Shown here one piece after another: positions 12,570-23,455 of a stretch of DNA of 64,000 bases. The notes beneath the pieces are model-generated. The model did not search any database. It saw nothing but the letters and a program-made list of their open reading frames with translations, and was not told the DNA's origin. The first letter of the stretch is position 1, and each line of letters opens with the position of its first letter. The DNA comes from Coffea arabica (taxonomy: Eukaryota; Streptophyta; Magnoliopsida; Gentianales; Rubiaceae). The stretch is taken from assembly GCF_036785885.1 (NCBI RefSeq), contig NC_092326.1:40820287-40884286 (forward strand), read 5' to 3'. The position numbers and the translations under genes were made by a program.

Positions 12570-14231
12570 TGACAGGTGCCGAACCTGTGCAATCATAATA
12601 AATAAATCCTAACTACCACCTGAAACAGTCAGTAATCAATTCGAGTACTGGAGCAGAGACTCTAGGTGTGCAATGGGTTACTTGATTCACCCTGTTCCCG
12701 AAGAGTTTGCTTAATCCGATATACCTGAATTAATTATTTAACTGAATTCCCTAACTAGTAGACAGTGGTAAGCAGGGTCGTCTCCTCAGAGACTGGAGAG
12801 ATATTTGTTTCTTTTCAAATCAAGATTAATGGGGGGTTTTGGTATCAAATGCCAACTGAACAAATTAAATGCAGAAAATAATTAATTAAAAGGAATAACT
12901 GAAAGAAAACTCTAGCCAAGGGTATACTTCAGAAATGGTTCATGCACTGATCATTGATGCAGAAATAATTTCAACATTTATTAATAGATTGGTTATAGTT
13001 GTCTCGCACGCGCTAAACAACCAACCCTTCCTTAATTTATCGATAGCTAAGGTACGACCGTTAGCTATTTCTCTAATCCAAAAACAACCCTAGGTACGAC
13101 CGTAGGATTTAATTTCTAAATTACATTAGTAATTAGAAAGGCCCAATCCTAACCAACAAACACGCTACGAGGGTTCATTCAAGCCAGATCAAATATTCCC
13201 CTGACACAAATCCAATTATGCCAGTTGCTACTGGGATAGAGCTAACGAACAATTACGAATTCAATTACCCATATATAGCAAAATAGCCTGTATAAACAAT
13301 TAATTATTGCGCACTAACCAATCATACATAAGGCTATAACAATTAGAAACCGGAAATATATAAATATTAATAAATGGAGGAAATAGTTAAAATAAATTCG
13401 ATCTCACAGTAATTGCTGAACCAAATCGTCAGTAGTCCCCTTGACTAGAATTAGGGGTTTAGTTCCCCATTAGTGAACAGGCCGCGCGTACAAGGTAGGG
13501 AAGGGTCATCGATGCTTTCTTTCTTTTTGGTGTTAGGCAAGCATATGAGGAAAACTTTCAATTGCTTGATTTCTCGGTCAAGACTAATCACAAGCCACGG
13601 AATTTCCAAGTCAACAAGAGATGCAGAACCAATACGAAGTCAACAATAACGGCTCATATTGGTCCCTCACAAAGCAAACATACGAGAGAAAGGTTTCAAT
13701 TGCTTCTTTTGATCTTCCAATTTCGGTCAACCAAATCTTGAGTTTTCAAAGTTCACAAAAGATGGAAAAGGAAAAAGTACAGAAGTCAAGAATGGTGGCC
13801 CCTCTGTCTCTGCTGCTTTTTCCTCTACAAAGCTGCCGCCCCTCTCTGTTCTTTTTCTTTTCCCCTACAAGCTGCGGCACCCAGTGTCATTCAAAAGCCA
13901 AAGAAAAAAAACTCCCTCCTGACCTAAGCCGCGCGAGAGATAAATACAATCCCCCACAATAGCCGTAAAATTGTTACTTGTTTTAAAATTGCAGCCGGAC
14001 TCCCTAGAAATATATTAAAATAAAATCTATTACAATTAGGTTTCTTCAACTTCTCAAACGGGCCCCACGTCCGATGAATCTTCTAAAAGTTGAATTTAAA
14101 CACTTTTCAGCAACCATTCCTGCAATTAGCACCAAAACAAAATATTAGTAGAATCTACCCAATTAACGAAAATATTTAGTCAATTAATTGTGCAATAATG
14201 CCCAAAATACCCACTAAAATGCAACCTATCA
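12570..14231 (-). repeat. Athila 5' LTR
   Basis: 1,662 bp, TGACAGGT to ACCTATCA on the plus strand, followed by the target duplication AACTG at 14232-14236. It is highly similar to the left LTR. Confidence 0.95.
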
Positions 14232-14236
14232 AACTG

Positions 14237-15530
14237 AAATAGCAGTATTAAACTAGAAAAAAAAGAAATATAACATAGCACCATACAAACCACTATTATC
14301 ATCAATAGCAACCGATCAAAACAAGAAGAACTAAAAAAAATTGATAACTATTTATAAAATGACATAAAGTAAATAGCAAATGAATTAAAAACCTAGAATA
14401 CAATTCAAATAATGCCAAAGATAACATTCAATTATTGATATCTAGGGAAAGACAAACATTGTTATTGGCAATAATATAGTAATGCTTCATTTGTATTGGT
14501 TTGAGAAAACTAAGTCCATCCATCAAGTTAGAAGTCATCTCTAATGATAAAATAAAAATTATAATAAGAGTAAACTTAAAATGATATCCAAATTGTTATT
14601 GGTTATGCTCAAAATACCCTTATTTTTTCTAATGATTACATATATTTATTGCATTTCAATATTAGTGAATAATGGAAGAGGTTATGAAACGCAAAACTTT
14701 AAAATTAAGTAAATTTCATTTATGGTGACAATTGTAATTAAATAGACTTAGTGCATTCCAATAATTGATAATAATGATAGTGGTTATGGATTAAAAGTTG
14801 GCAATTAAAAAATAAAACATTGCAATATATAAAAAATTAATATTAAAATTGTTAATTAGCGATAATTCTCATTCCAATTACATGATTATCAGAAAAACGA
14901 TTATTAAAACCAAAAATATTGTACTCATATGAAAAAAGTAGACTTGTTGCTTTTGCTCCGCATTGGATTGTGCTAAAAATATGCATAAAAGAAAAGAAAA
15001 ATAGAAAAACTCCAACTATCTCTATCTATAAAATTTTAATTGTCAGAATGTATAAGCTAAAAAAACTTTACGTGTGGATCATTTATACTCCATTATTGAT
15101 AAAAATAAAATTAACATAATACAAAGAATTCAAATTACATGTATGTTTATTTTTCTAACTTAATTATATTCTTCATTTATAAAAAATTGTAATGATTGTG
15201 GTTTATGTGCAATAGAATCATGAATATACAATAATTTTGGTAAAACATGATATTATCAATATTTGATATGTTAGAGTTCAAACTATAAATTAAAAGGTGT
15301 TTGGTTCATAATTCCAAATTCAATCCTAAGGGAGTCAACTACATTGGAATGCTTTTTGTCTCCTTTCATTTAATAAAGTTTTTAAAAGTAACTAGCTTAA
15401 AAAATAAATACCATAAAAATGCTATATTATGATATTGATTACAAAATTTTATTAAAAAAAATTTAGTATCTAAAGAATAATATATTTTAAAATATTACAA
15501 TCACGTGCAAAGTACGTAAACTATTACTAG
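14237..15530 (+). mobile_element. Right part of the Helitron body
   Basis: About 1.3 kb of very AT-rich noncoding sequence between the Athila insertion and the Helitron 3' terminus. A 66-codon open frame at 14919-15119 is Lys/Ile/Tyr-rich and looks random. Confidence 0.7.
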
Positions 15531-15942
15531 TGTTTCATAAGTATACAGAGGTAGCTCTTCTAACTTGGCTCGGTCCACAGTTTTGCTAACCATGTTTTCC
15601 ACTTTATACGCAGCTTCAAACAAAGACACCTGATCATCTTGGTCTTTACTTGTTTATGAGTAGGTGGTAGGTGAATGCATAAATATAAATGACAACACAT
15701 GAGAAATTAATTAAGTAGAGTTTGAGCATATTAAAGTGAGTAATGTCAACTTTGTGCTTAGCCCACCATTTCCAACAAAAATATAGAGAGACGGCAATAA
15801 ATAAAGATACTGCAACCACTGTGACTGCAGTGACTGCTTTCGTATCCTTCTTTTTATCTGTATTTCAAGTGTTGAAAGCATAAATTCAGAATTTTCATTC
15901 AAGGAATTAGGTAATAAGCCTTCATTTTAGTCATTTTGATAC
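15531..15942 (-). pseudogene. SRLK gene A: rest of exon 3 and transmembrane exon 2
   Basis: 15531-15649 is the 5' part of exon 3. With 696-767 it totals 191 bp, exactly the length in genes C, D and E. Its acceptor reads CAA instead of CAG. Exon 2 at 15750-15857 encodes the transmembrane helix and following CWKWW-like anchor, and its donor GT has become TT. Intron 1 sequence continues to 15942, ending in GATAC, the target duplication of the retrotransposon that follows. Two splice-site losses show that the gene has been unconstrained for some time. Confidence 0.88.
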
Positions 15943-16409
15943 TGATGCGACTGCCAAAGATGCGACTTGGGCTGAGCTGGGTGAGTTGAGCAGATTGGGG
16001 CTGATCGAGCTGATGGGGGGAGAGCGAGTGAGCTGCCCTATCAAGAAAAGCGATGGCGGGACTGATGTCGCCGGAATAGCTCCGACGATCAAGTCAACGA
16101 GAGCTTGAGAGTAAAGTAACAGTATAGAGTATTGTAGATGGCGTACCTTATGTCGTCGTATGAAACTACATTTATAGGCTTGCGGGTAGTAGTTTTCATA
16201 TAGGAGTCGGAGTTCTCTAAGATTTGGAGTCTTTCTAGAATTTCGTGTAATACTCCAAACGGTCCAGAGGTCACGGCCCACTAGGCCCACATGGCAGAGA
16301 GGCAGCGGCGTCGGGCGAGCTGGTGCTCTCCAGCCAACCTGGCTTATCCGAGCTGGCGGGCCACCATGGCCTAGCTGACACGTGGCGACTGTCAATTGGC
16401 CCCATTACA
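15943..16409 (-). repeat. Tat-like element 3' LTR
   Basis: 467 bp, TGATGCG to CATTACA on the plus strand. The purine tract on the minus strand abuts it at 16410-16425. Confidence 0.85.
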
Positions 16410-16668
16410 CTCGCCCCCCTTTGAGTCTAGAGTCATCGAAAGGTCGCATGAGTCTGGATCAAATTTTGGGGCAACGGGTCAGTTTGGAGCAGAGCCCACG
16501 ATCCCATGATTGCTGTCTTTATCTGAGTAACTGACACGTTTGTTCATGTAACTGGCACTTCAAGGGTCATGTCCCATTATGATGGCGGTTGTCAACAAAG
16601 GCGACGATTTTCTAGTAATAAATTTGAAATTTTAATTCGGGGCTTTTTGTCTTCCTGCTTGGGTGGTC

Positions 16669-16676
16669 TATAAATA
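16669..16676 (+). promoter_or_regulatory. TATA box for the antisense ORF
   Basis: TATAAATA lies about 170 bp upstream of the first ATG of the plus-strand ORF, within a pyrimidine-rich leader context. It suggests that the antisense ORF had its own promoter, separate from the LTR. Confidence 0.55.
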
Positions 16677-16839
16677 GACCCCACCAGACGTCACTTTCAA
16701 GTTTCCTTTCTCATTTCTTCTACTTCCAAATTTCCATCAGCGCGCACCACGCTTAGTGAGTTCGTTCGAGAGTAGCGTCCCCTTCTAAGCACCTACCGGC
16801 TCTTCTTCCTTATCTGCTAGTAAGTTCTCTTTTCCTTTT

Positions 16840-19080
16840 ATGTCATCTTCTTCCACACACTCAGGCATCACTAGTTCAGCACCTAGGCGTAGAGTAGTCT
16901 GACCTGCCCCAATAGAAATAATTTCTTCTTCTTCTTCTAGCTCCTCTTCTTCCAGCTCGTCTGACTCTGAATATCTTCCTTCTCCCATTCGTTCACCAAT
17001 CCGAGCCATGAACCCGTCCAACCAGCCTACCCAGCCTATTGAGGGAGCTGCTGTTCAGGGTATTCCCCTGGAAGCAGCTCCCATAATATCAGGGTAGGAA
17101 CCTCTGGGGGGCATGGCATCGACTTTGGGGAAGTCAAGGTAATACCACCCTCCTAGATCAGGCAAATGTAGACGAGCTGGTAGAGAGGTATGATATCCCT
17201 CCTTAGTTCAAGGCCAGGGCCACCCAACTTGGTTAGTACGCCAGCTGACCTCCCCCAGGCATTATGGCCATCTACAGAGATCAGCTCATAGTTGGTCTCC
17301 GCCTTCCGATTCCTCACTTCTTTTACCAAATTCTGACCTTCTGGGAATTCGGATAATCCAACTCGTCCCTAAGGCTGTTCGGTCGATCCTCGGCTTCTTT
17401 ATCTTGTGCCGAGTTCTCGAGATCCCCTATTCCTTAGACCTGTTCAAGTCATTTTTTCAAATGAAGGTCTGCGGTCCGGTCCATGGTTGGTTCTACTTCG
17501 CTCGTAGGAGCGGGGGGGGAGTTCTCAACCCGTGAGCTGTTCTCGAACGCTTCTTCCTTTATTAAGGGCTGGAAGGCCTAGTTCTTCTATGTGAAGAACA
17601 AAGGCTTTCCTCCCTTGACCTGGAGGGAGGAGACTCAGGTGTCTGACCCCATTCCTTCGCCCCTGCCAGCAGCCGAGCTGAACCGCCTGATTAGTTCGGG
17701 AGCTCGGTTGAAGGTGAAGGAATTCAACAACGTCCATCTCTGGTCCGCGGGGCTGATTCGAGCAGGGGTGAATGACCCTACTCTTGATCTTCGACCTCTC
17801 ACCCCCGAGGAGCTGGCAGCTTGTAAATTCTTGATCTCATCCCCCATTCCTCCTTCTTTTTTATGAGTTCAACTATGTTGTCCGAACTGACCTCTCCTCT
17901 TTGTCCTGTAGTGAAGAGATTCTCCCAACTGTTGAACATAGGGAGAACTGGCAGTTCGAGCACGCCTGCTGCTGAGCCCTCCACCGTTCCTGTTAGCGTG
18001 GCTGCTCCTTCTCCACTAGTGCCTATCCTTCAGGTAGCGGCTCGGTCGTCTCCTGTAGAGGAGCCCAAGAAGCAAAGAAAGAAGACGACAGCCAAGAGGG
18101 CCCGTACTAAGGTGACTTCTCCTCACGCCCAAGAAGGGCAATCCGCCGCTCAGCCCGGGTATTACGGAGTAAACACCGCAGAGCAGCAGGCCTCGTCAAA
18201 GTCACTACCAGCCATGTGGCGATGAAGGAACGTGATTCCTCTGAAATCACCATCCGATCTGAGCGCACACTCGCACCCCCTGCACTTCTGTCCGAAGTGG
18301 GGGTTGTCGGTGAATAATCGAGCCCAATTTTCAGAGACAGCTCGGGAGATCCTTAGGGGCACAGTGCTCCCACGCGACACCACTTCAACCAGTTGGCGTC
18401 CAACTCCGAACTGCTGGAGAGCTACTACCTCAACGCGGCTCAAATAATCCTTTGAACTAACTGTACTTTGTCGTATTCTGCATTTGGCTTGTCCTGACCT
18501 TGTGCTTAATTTGTAGCTTAACGTTACTGGCGCCGAACTATCGCAGAGGTATGAGAATATGGGCGAGAACTTGTTTCAAGCCGATGCGGCCAAAAACAAG
18601 TTGTCAACCCAGCTCGAGGCTGTCGAAACTGAGCTGGAGTCCATGAAGAAGCAACTCGCCGAATCCCAGGCCGCCTGCGAGCTGGAGAAGAAGAAGACGG
18701 CCAAGCTGGGCACACAACTAGAAGCCGAGCAGAAGAAGTCTGCGGAGCTGCCTGGTCAGATTGATGCTGCTCGTGAGGAGGGTCGCCAGCTGGGCGTCAA
18801 GGACTTCAAGAAGTTTGAGGATTTCATGAAGGATCTGGTCATTCTTAACGAGCCAGTTCTGCAGGTGAGGTATACACAAGCTATGCATGACGTGCAGTCT
18901 CTGAATTTGCCTAGATTCGACTTAGGCAGATGGCCTGATTACAACCCACAAGCAGTTCACCAGATCGACAGGTTCGTGGAAGGCTACGCGCATGGGCACG
19001 ACCTGGCCGCGCTGGTTGTAGACCCCACCCTACCTATGACCTTCACTGAACCCAAGCAAGAGCAACAGGAGGAGAATTAG
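16840..19080 (+). pseudogene. Antisense additional ORF of the Tat-like element (putative gypsy-type transposon domain)
   Basis: Lies between pol and the 3' LTR on the strand opposite gag-pol. It starts ATG at 16840 with a Ser-rich N-terminus (runs of Ser near 16920-16965). Three-frame reading from about 17240 shows a domain like the plant family called putative gypsy type transposon (PF04195-like), with ILGFFILCRVLEIPYSLDLF and FYVKNKGFP stretches. Open segments are 17591-17866, 17863-18225 and 18559-19080. The last encodes a long Lys/Glu/Ala coiled coil and an acidic C-terminus. A probable intron ends with AG near 18514. Several stops and frameshifts make it nonfunctional. Its role in the element is unknown in the family too. 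Confidence 0.7.
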
Positions 19081-19402
19081 GTAGTGTTTAGTACAGATAT
19101 AGATAGGGCATAGAGTAGGGTAGGATCCGAACTGGCCAACTCGCTTTTGTATGGCCCCCCTTTTTGTACACCTTTTTGAATTGAAATAAATGATCTTTTT
19201 AATTAAACTTTTAGCAAAAAATCTTACATTTCGTCGTAAGACCTAGATACATTCTTAAACGTCACGCGACCCGCTTTCTAATCAGCTCGAGTCATGCGCG
19301 AGCTCTAACGAAAAAGTTTTAAATTCGAATTGCGCCAGGTGCGTGGGATTTCATCCCCATTAGGGTGAGTTAGCCTGCAGTACCCAGCGCGGTTAGCTTC
19401 TT

Positions 19403-20998
19403 TTACCACGTAGAGACCCTCCCAATTCGTGTCAAGCTTGCCTGTGCCCATAGCTCGGCCACTGCATTTCTCCGCAGTACCAGGTCTCCTAATTTGAATG
19501 CGAGATGCCTTACTATGGCGTTGTAGTACCGCGCGACCTGCCCTTTGTACTTTGCTATTCTTATGGCAGCTTCTTCTCTTTGCTGCTTGAGCAAGTCTAG
19601 GTTGAATCGCATCTCTTCCTCGTTATTCTGGGCCACGAAATGCTGCACCCTACTTGAGGACACTCCAATTTCTGTTGAAATTACTGATTCGGTCCCATAT
19701 GTTAGGACAAAGGAGTTTCCTGGATAGCCGTCTAGGGGTAGTCCGGTAGGCCCACAGTATAGTGGGCAGCTCGTCCACCCATTCAGTTCGCGCAGATCAT
19801 ATCCGCGTCTTGAGGCCATGTAAGATGGTCCTGTTGACATTTTCGACCTGTCCATTAGCTTGTGGGTGCCCCACAGAAGTGAAATGTTGCTGAATTTCGA
19901 GCTCAGAACGCCACTCCTGGAGGGAATTGTCAGCAAACTGTCAGCCATTGTCCGAGACTAGGACTCGCGGTATGCCAAATTGGCATACTATGTTCTTCCA
20001 AAGAAACTTTTAGACCGACCTGCTATTGATTGTGCTGAGTGGTTTGGCCTCGACCCATTTAATAAAGTAATCAATTGCTATCACCAAGTGCTCATAACTT
20101 CCTGGAGCTTGAAAAAATGGGCCCTACAGGTCGATTCCCTATTGGAAAAACGGCCATGAGCTATGAAGGGGTACTATCTCCTGAATTGGGGCGTGATGAA
20201 CCGAGGCGTGCAATTGGCATGACTTACATCTGACTACCAGTTCAACCGAGTCCCGGAAGATGGTAGGCCAATAGTATCCAGATAGCATTCCCTTCTTGGC
20301 CAGAACTCTCGAGCCAACGTGATTACCATAAATGCCTTCATGCAGTTCACGCAAGACATAGCTTCCTTCCTCTGGCGTTACACACTTTAGCCATGGCTGC
20401 AAGTAAGACTTCTTATATAGTACTCCCTCTGTGAGCACGTATTTTTGTGATTTGAAAAGGACTTTGCGGGCCTCTGTCCTACTCGCAGAGAGCTTTCCAT
20501 TGGCTAGGTACCGGACGATGGGGTCCATCCATGAGATTACTATCTGAATGACTGCGGTGTCTAACTGCTCATAGGCCCGTCTTTTAATGACCTCCACCAG
20601 CACCTCCCTATTTTGTGTGCCAAACGAGGTAAATGCCAGTTTGGACAAGGTGTCAGCTCTCTTATTTTGGCTCCGTGGGATCTACTCGAATATGAACTGC
20701 TTGAACTGACCCCTCAGCTCGTGTGCCTTGATGCCATATTTCCTCAATGGTACTTCTTTGATCTCGTAGTTTTCTCATACTTGGTTTACTATTAGCTGCG
20801 AATCGCTGTAGACTTTTATTGATTCGGCCCCAATTTCCGAGCCATCTCCATTCCCACGATCAGAGCCTCACATTCAGATTCGTTATTGAAGGCTCTGAAA
20901 TCGAATCTCAAGGGGTAGGCCAGCTCTTCCCCAGTAGGGCTGATTAGGAGGAGCCCCGCTTCACATCCTTCTTTGCTTGATGCGCCGTCTACGTACAA
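19403..20998 (-). pseudogene. Tat-like element integrase and archaeal-type RNase H, broken
   Basis: 20816-20998 reads YVDGASSKEG and SPTGEELAY, the second RNase H typical of Tat elements. 20139-20648 carries the integrase zinc-binding region (HEGIYGNH and CKSC). The catalytic core continues in other frames around 19950-20130, with recognisable Asp and Asp regions, and 19403-19948 holds the core end and C-terminal region (EAAIRIAKYKGQVARYYN). The frame changes and stops make it nonfunctional. Just upstream, 21017-21265 is an Ala/Glu/Gln-rich repetitive linker. Confidence 0.8.
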
Positions 20999-21331
20999 CG
21001 TCCAGGCCAGATCAGTTCATCCTGTAGCCTCTTTAGCCTTTTTGGCTTGGGCAGTCTCTCTAGCCTGTTCGGTCTTGACTGCTCCTTCAGCCTGTGCGAC
21101 CTGGGTAGTCTCTCCGGCCTGTTCGACCTTTGCTACCTCATTGGCTTGGGCGACCTCGATAGCTTCTTCGACCTGCAAGGCCCCGACTGCTTCTTGGGTC
21201 TGCATAGCATTGGCAGTTTCTCCAGCTCGTCTGACATGTGTGACCTCGGCAGCTTCTTTGGCCATCCTGGCCTCAACTGTTTCTTTGGCCTGGTTGGCTT
21301 TAGTCCCATGCGACCCGAAGGAGACACCCTC

Positions 21332-22140
21332 TGATACGGTCCTCGATCAACAAGTTTCGAAACACGTAGCACATTTGTCCAAGGATCTAGCGAGATTGTC
21401 CAACACTTGGAATGCGAAACCTAGAACCAAAACTGACGACATGAATTGATTGAAGGTGGTAGAACGACGACTTCAATTGAGGTGATATTCTAGTGGATAG
21501 CTCAGTAGAACAATCAAGGACATTCGCAAGATTGCTCAAGAACGCTTGCCAAAAGCAAATAAAGGATCGACTGCTCTCAATAATTTGAAGAGAATCGAAC
21601 CAGAATTTTATTATGAAAATTGTCTACCTGTTAACCGTACAAAGTGAGCCTTTATATAGGCTAAGAGGCTAATGAAACCCTAAGAAACTAGCTAAGGAGG
21701 GTCGGCCACTCCTTGGACAAGGTGGGCCGGCCCATGACTCAAATAAAATAATCTAATATAACTCTAAACAATTGAACCTAACACTAAGGCCTAGAGCCTA
21801 GTCAACCATTCCCACATGGGGGTCCACTCGACTCTTCACGGGCTCTCTTCGTGGGTTTGGATCATCGTGTAGACAACTTGATTATCACCTTCCAAGCCTT
21901 CAATATCCCGATGGACTCCTTGTTGGTCTTGAACATTTCGCACAAGAGTTTGAAGAGACTCCTTGAAGCACTTGGTCCGTGCACGTGTGACTAGGCTCAA
22001 TGGGACTCGAACTGGATCATTACTTGGCCTAAGGTCCGTGCACACATCATTCTCCTCTACTTGAGAAGGATTTGTCCTCAAATCTGGATCCTCCTCACCA
22101 AGGAATGGACTCAAGTCTGTGACATTAAAAGTCGCGCTAA
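21332..22140 (-). mobile_element. 3' fragment of a different Ty3 element fused into the Tat-like gag
   Basis: 22140-21836 on the minus strand reads as the C-terminal end of a Ty3 polyprotein (SATFNVTDLSPF, then VTRARTKCFKESLQ). This follows gag residues of the host element without a stop. The downstream 21332-21835 looks like its LTR, with a TATATAAA box near 21651-21658 and a TGATACGG terminus on the plus strand at 21332. No matching 5' part or target duplication was found, so the 5' end was lost together with host-element sequence, probably protease and reverse transcriptase. Confidence 0.6.
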
Positions 22141-22956
22141 CATTGTATTCCTTGGGCCTTTGCTGGATGGTCATCAGGTAAGCAGTGCTTTTGGAGAAGA
22201 CTCGCGACGAAACGAACTGAGTTGCTAATAGTCGCGCGAGCTGGTTGAAAGACCGAATTGACCTGGGAGGCAGCCCCCGGAACTACTGACGTGTCTTCCC
22301 CTCCAAGAACATTGGGAAGGTCTTGCACCTGATCGCGTCTGCGGCCATTTGTAGGCGCATTTGTGTCAAAAATGCGAATAGGTGGTCCTCCGGATCCGTG
22401 GTCGCATCGTAGGATTTCATACTCAGTATCTTCAACTTCGTGGGCAGTGGATAGCTCTCAATATCGGGCACGAAGGGAGAGGCAATGTACCTGTCCGCCT
22501 CAGGGTCCAAAAGTAGGTCCAGCTCATCCTGTACCTGGTATTCCTCTTTCCGTGGGGAGAGCTCTTCCTTTGAGAACCTTCGGAAGGGCTCCAGGTGCTC
22601 AGTTCGGGTGTTCTTGTGAGAAGGCTCCACGACCTCGATCTATTCACGTGTGAGCTCCCTACGCGCCCGCTTTGGCCGGGGGTTAGGACTCCCTGTACGG
22701 GACTCGGACAGCCCAACTCCTTCCACCCCTTGGGCCTTAAGCTTCTGGTCACGATGGCCTCTCGTCTGCTCTTTGAAGTAGTCCATGATTGCCTCAAAGG
22801 TAGATAGGTTTTCCACCAGTTAGCTGTTCAGGCGAGATTCGTGAGAGCCCCGTCCCTTCGTCTCCTGGAATTGGACCCCGGGGGGGGATTCTAAGGGCCG
22901 CTTTGCTCGTTCCCCTTGGATCCGTCAGCGTTCCTCTGGGACCTAGTTCTTGGCAT
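22137..22956 (-). pseudogene. Tat-like element gag, fragmentary
   Basis: Begins at 22956 with MPRTRSQRNADG. The frame is broken several times. The best open segment is 22283-22630, with FVPDIESYPLPTKLKI and YDATTDPEDHLFAF, the classic beginning of the Ty3 gag core. It ends at the foreign-element junction near 22140. Confidence 0.8.
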
Positions 22957-22980
22957 GGTTTGCAAGAGAAGAATTACGTG

Positions 22981-23001
22981 TTTCCCACAGACGGTGCCAA
23001 T
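22981..23001 (-). other. Tat-like element primer binding site
   Basis: Minus-strand TTGGCACCGTCTGTGGGAA immediately follows the 5' LTR, similar to the site seen in many plant Ty3 elements. The cognate tRNA is not determined. Confidence 0.6.
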
Positions 23002-23455
23002 TAATGCGATTGTCAAAGACGAGACCCGAGCTGAGCGGATTGGGGCTGATCGAGCTGATAGGGGGAAAGCGAGCGAGCTGCCCTGTCAAGAAAATCGACG
23101 GCTAGGCTGATGTTTCCGGAGTAGCTCCGACGATCAAGTCAGCGAGAGCTTGAGAGTAAAGTAACAATATAGAGTACTGTAGATGGCGTACCTTGTGTCG
23201 TCGTATGAAGCTACATTTATAGGCTTGCGGGTAGTAGTTTCTATATAGGAGTTGGAGTCCTCTAGAGTTTGGAGTCTTCCTAGAGTTTCGCGTGAATACC
23301 CCGAACGGTCCGGAGGCCGCGGCCCACTAGGCCCACATGACGGAGAGGCGGCAGCGTCGGCCGAGCTGGTACTCTCCAGTAGACCTGGCTGTTCCGAGCT
23401 GGCAGGCCACCATGGCCGAGCTGACATGTGGCGACTGTCAATTGGCCCTACTATA
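23002..23455 (-). repeat. Tat-like element 5' LTR
   Basis: 454 bp. The terminal TG has become TA and the terminal CA has become TA, both C-to-T type changes on one strand or the other. Confidence 0.85.

Larger units (their letters stand above)
1297..14231 (-). mobile_element. Athila-type Ty3 LTR retrotransposon, degenerate
   Basis: A 12.9-kb element with two 1,662-bp LTRs (1297-2958 and 12570-14231) starting TGACAGGT and ending ACCTATCA on the plus strand. It is flanked by a perfect 5-bp target duplication AACTG (1292-1296 and 14232-14236). Gag-pol and an env-position ORF run on the minus strand, so the 5' LTR is the right one. Domain order is gag, protease, reverse transcriptase, RNase H, integrase, long spacer, env-like ORF, as in the Athila lineage. 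The LTRs differ by only a few dozen bases by eye, so insertion was fairly recent. The coding region nevertheless has one frameshift and four in-frame stops. It sits inside the Helitron and is therefore younger than it. Confidence 0.95.
768..15530 (+). mobile_element. Non-autonomous Helitron in kinase exon 3 of gene A, itself carrying an Athila element
   Basis: The left end begins TC, followed by a CATTAT repeat and an ACTATATAAAA-like stretch typical of plant Helitron 5' ends. The right end has a short hairpin (ACGTGC, AAA, GTACGT) at about 15503-15517, then AT-rich bases and CTAG at 15527-15530, matching the hairpin plus CTRR terminus of Helitrons. The flanking gene sequence joins without loss or duplication when compared with genes D and E, as expected because Helitrons make no target duplication. 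The host dinucleotide is G/T rather than the usual A/T. Removing the nested Athila leaves about 1.8 kb with no transposase, so it would need a helper. A terminal-repeat element with a CTAGT duplication is a less likely alternative. Confidence 0.75.
15943..23455 (-). mobile_element. Degenerate Tat-like Ty3 LTR retrotransposon in intron 1 of gene A
   Basis: LTRs lie at 15943-16409 and 23002-23455, flanked by a perfect 5-bp duplication GATAC (15938-15942 and 23456-23460). A primer-binding-like site lies beside the right LTR and a polypurine tract (AAAGGGGGGCGAG) beside the left, so it runs on the minus strand. Order: gag (22.1-23.0 kb), a foreign Ty3 fragment (21.3-22.1 kb), a second RNase H of the YVDGAS type (20.8-21.0 kb), integrase (19.4-20.6 kb), and an antisense ORF on the plus strand (16.8-19.1 kb). 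The extra RNase H and antisense ORF fit the Tat lineage. Protease and reverse transcriptase are missing. The LTRs are clearly more diverged than those of the Athila. Confidence 0.85.
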
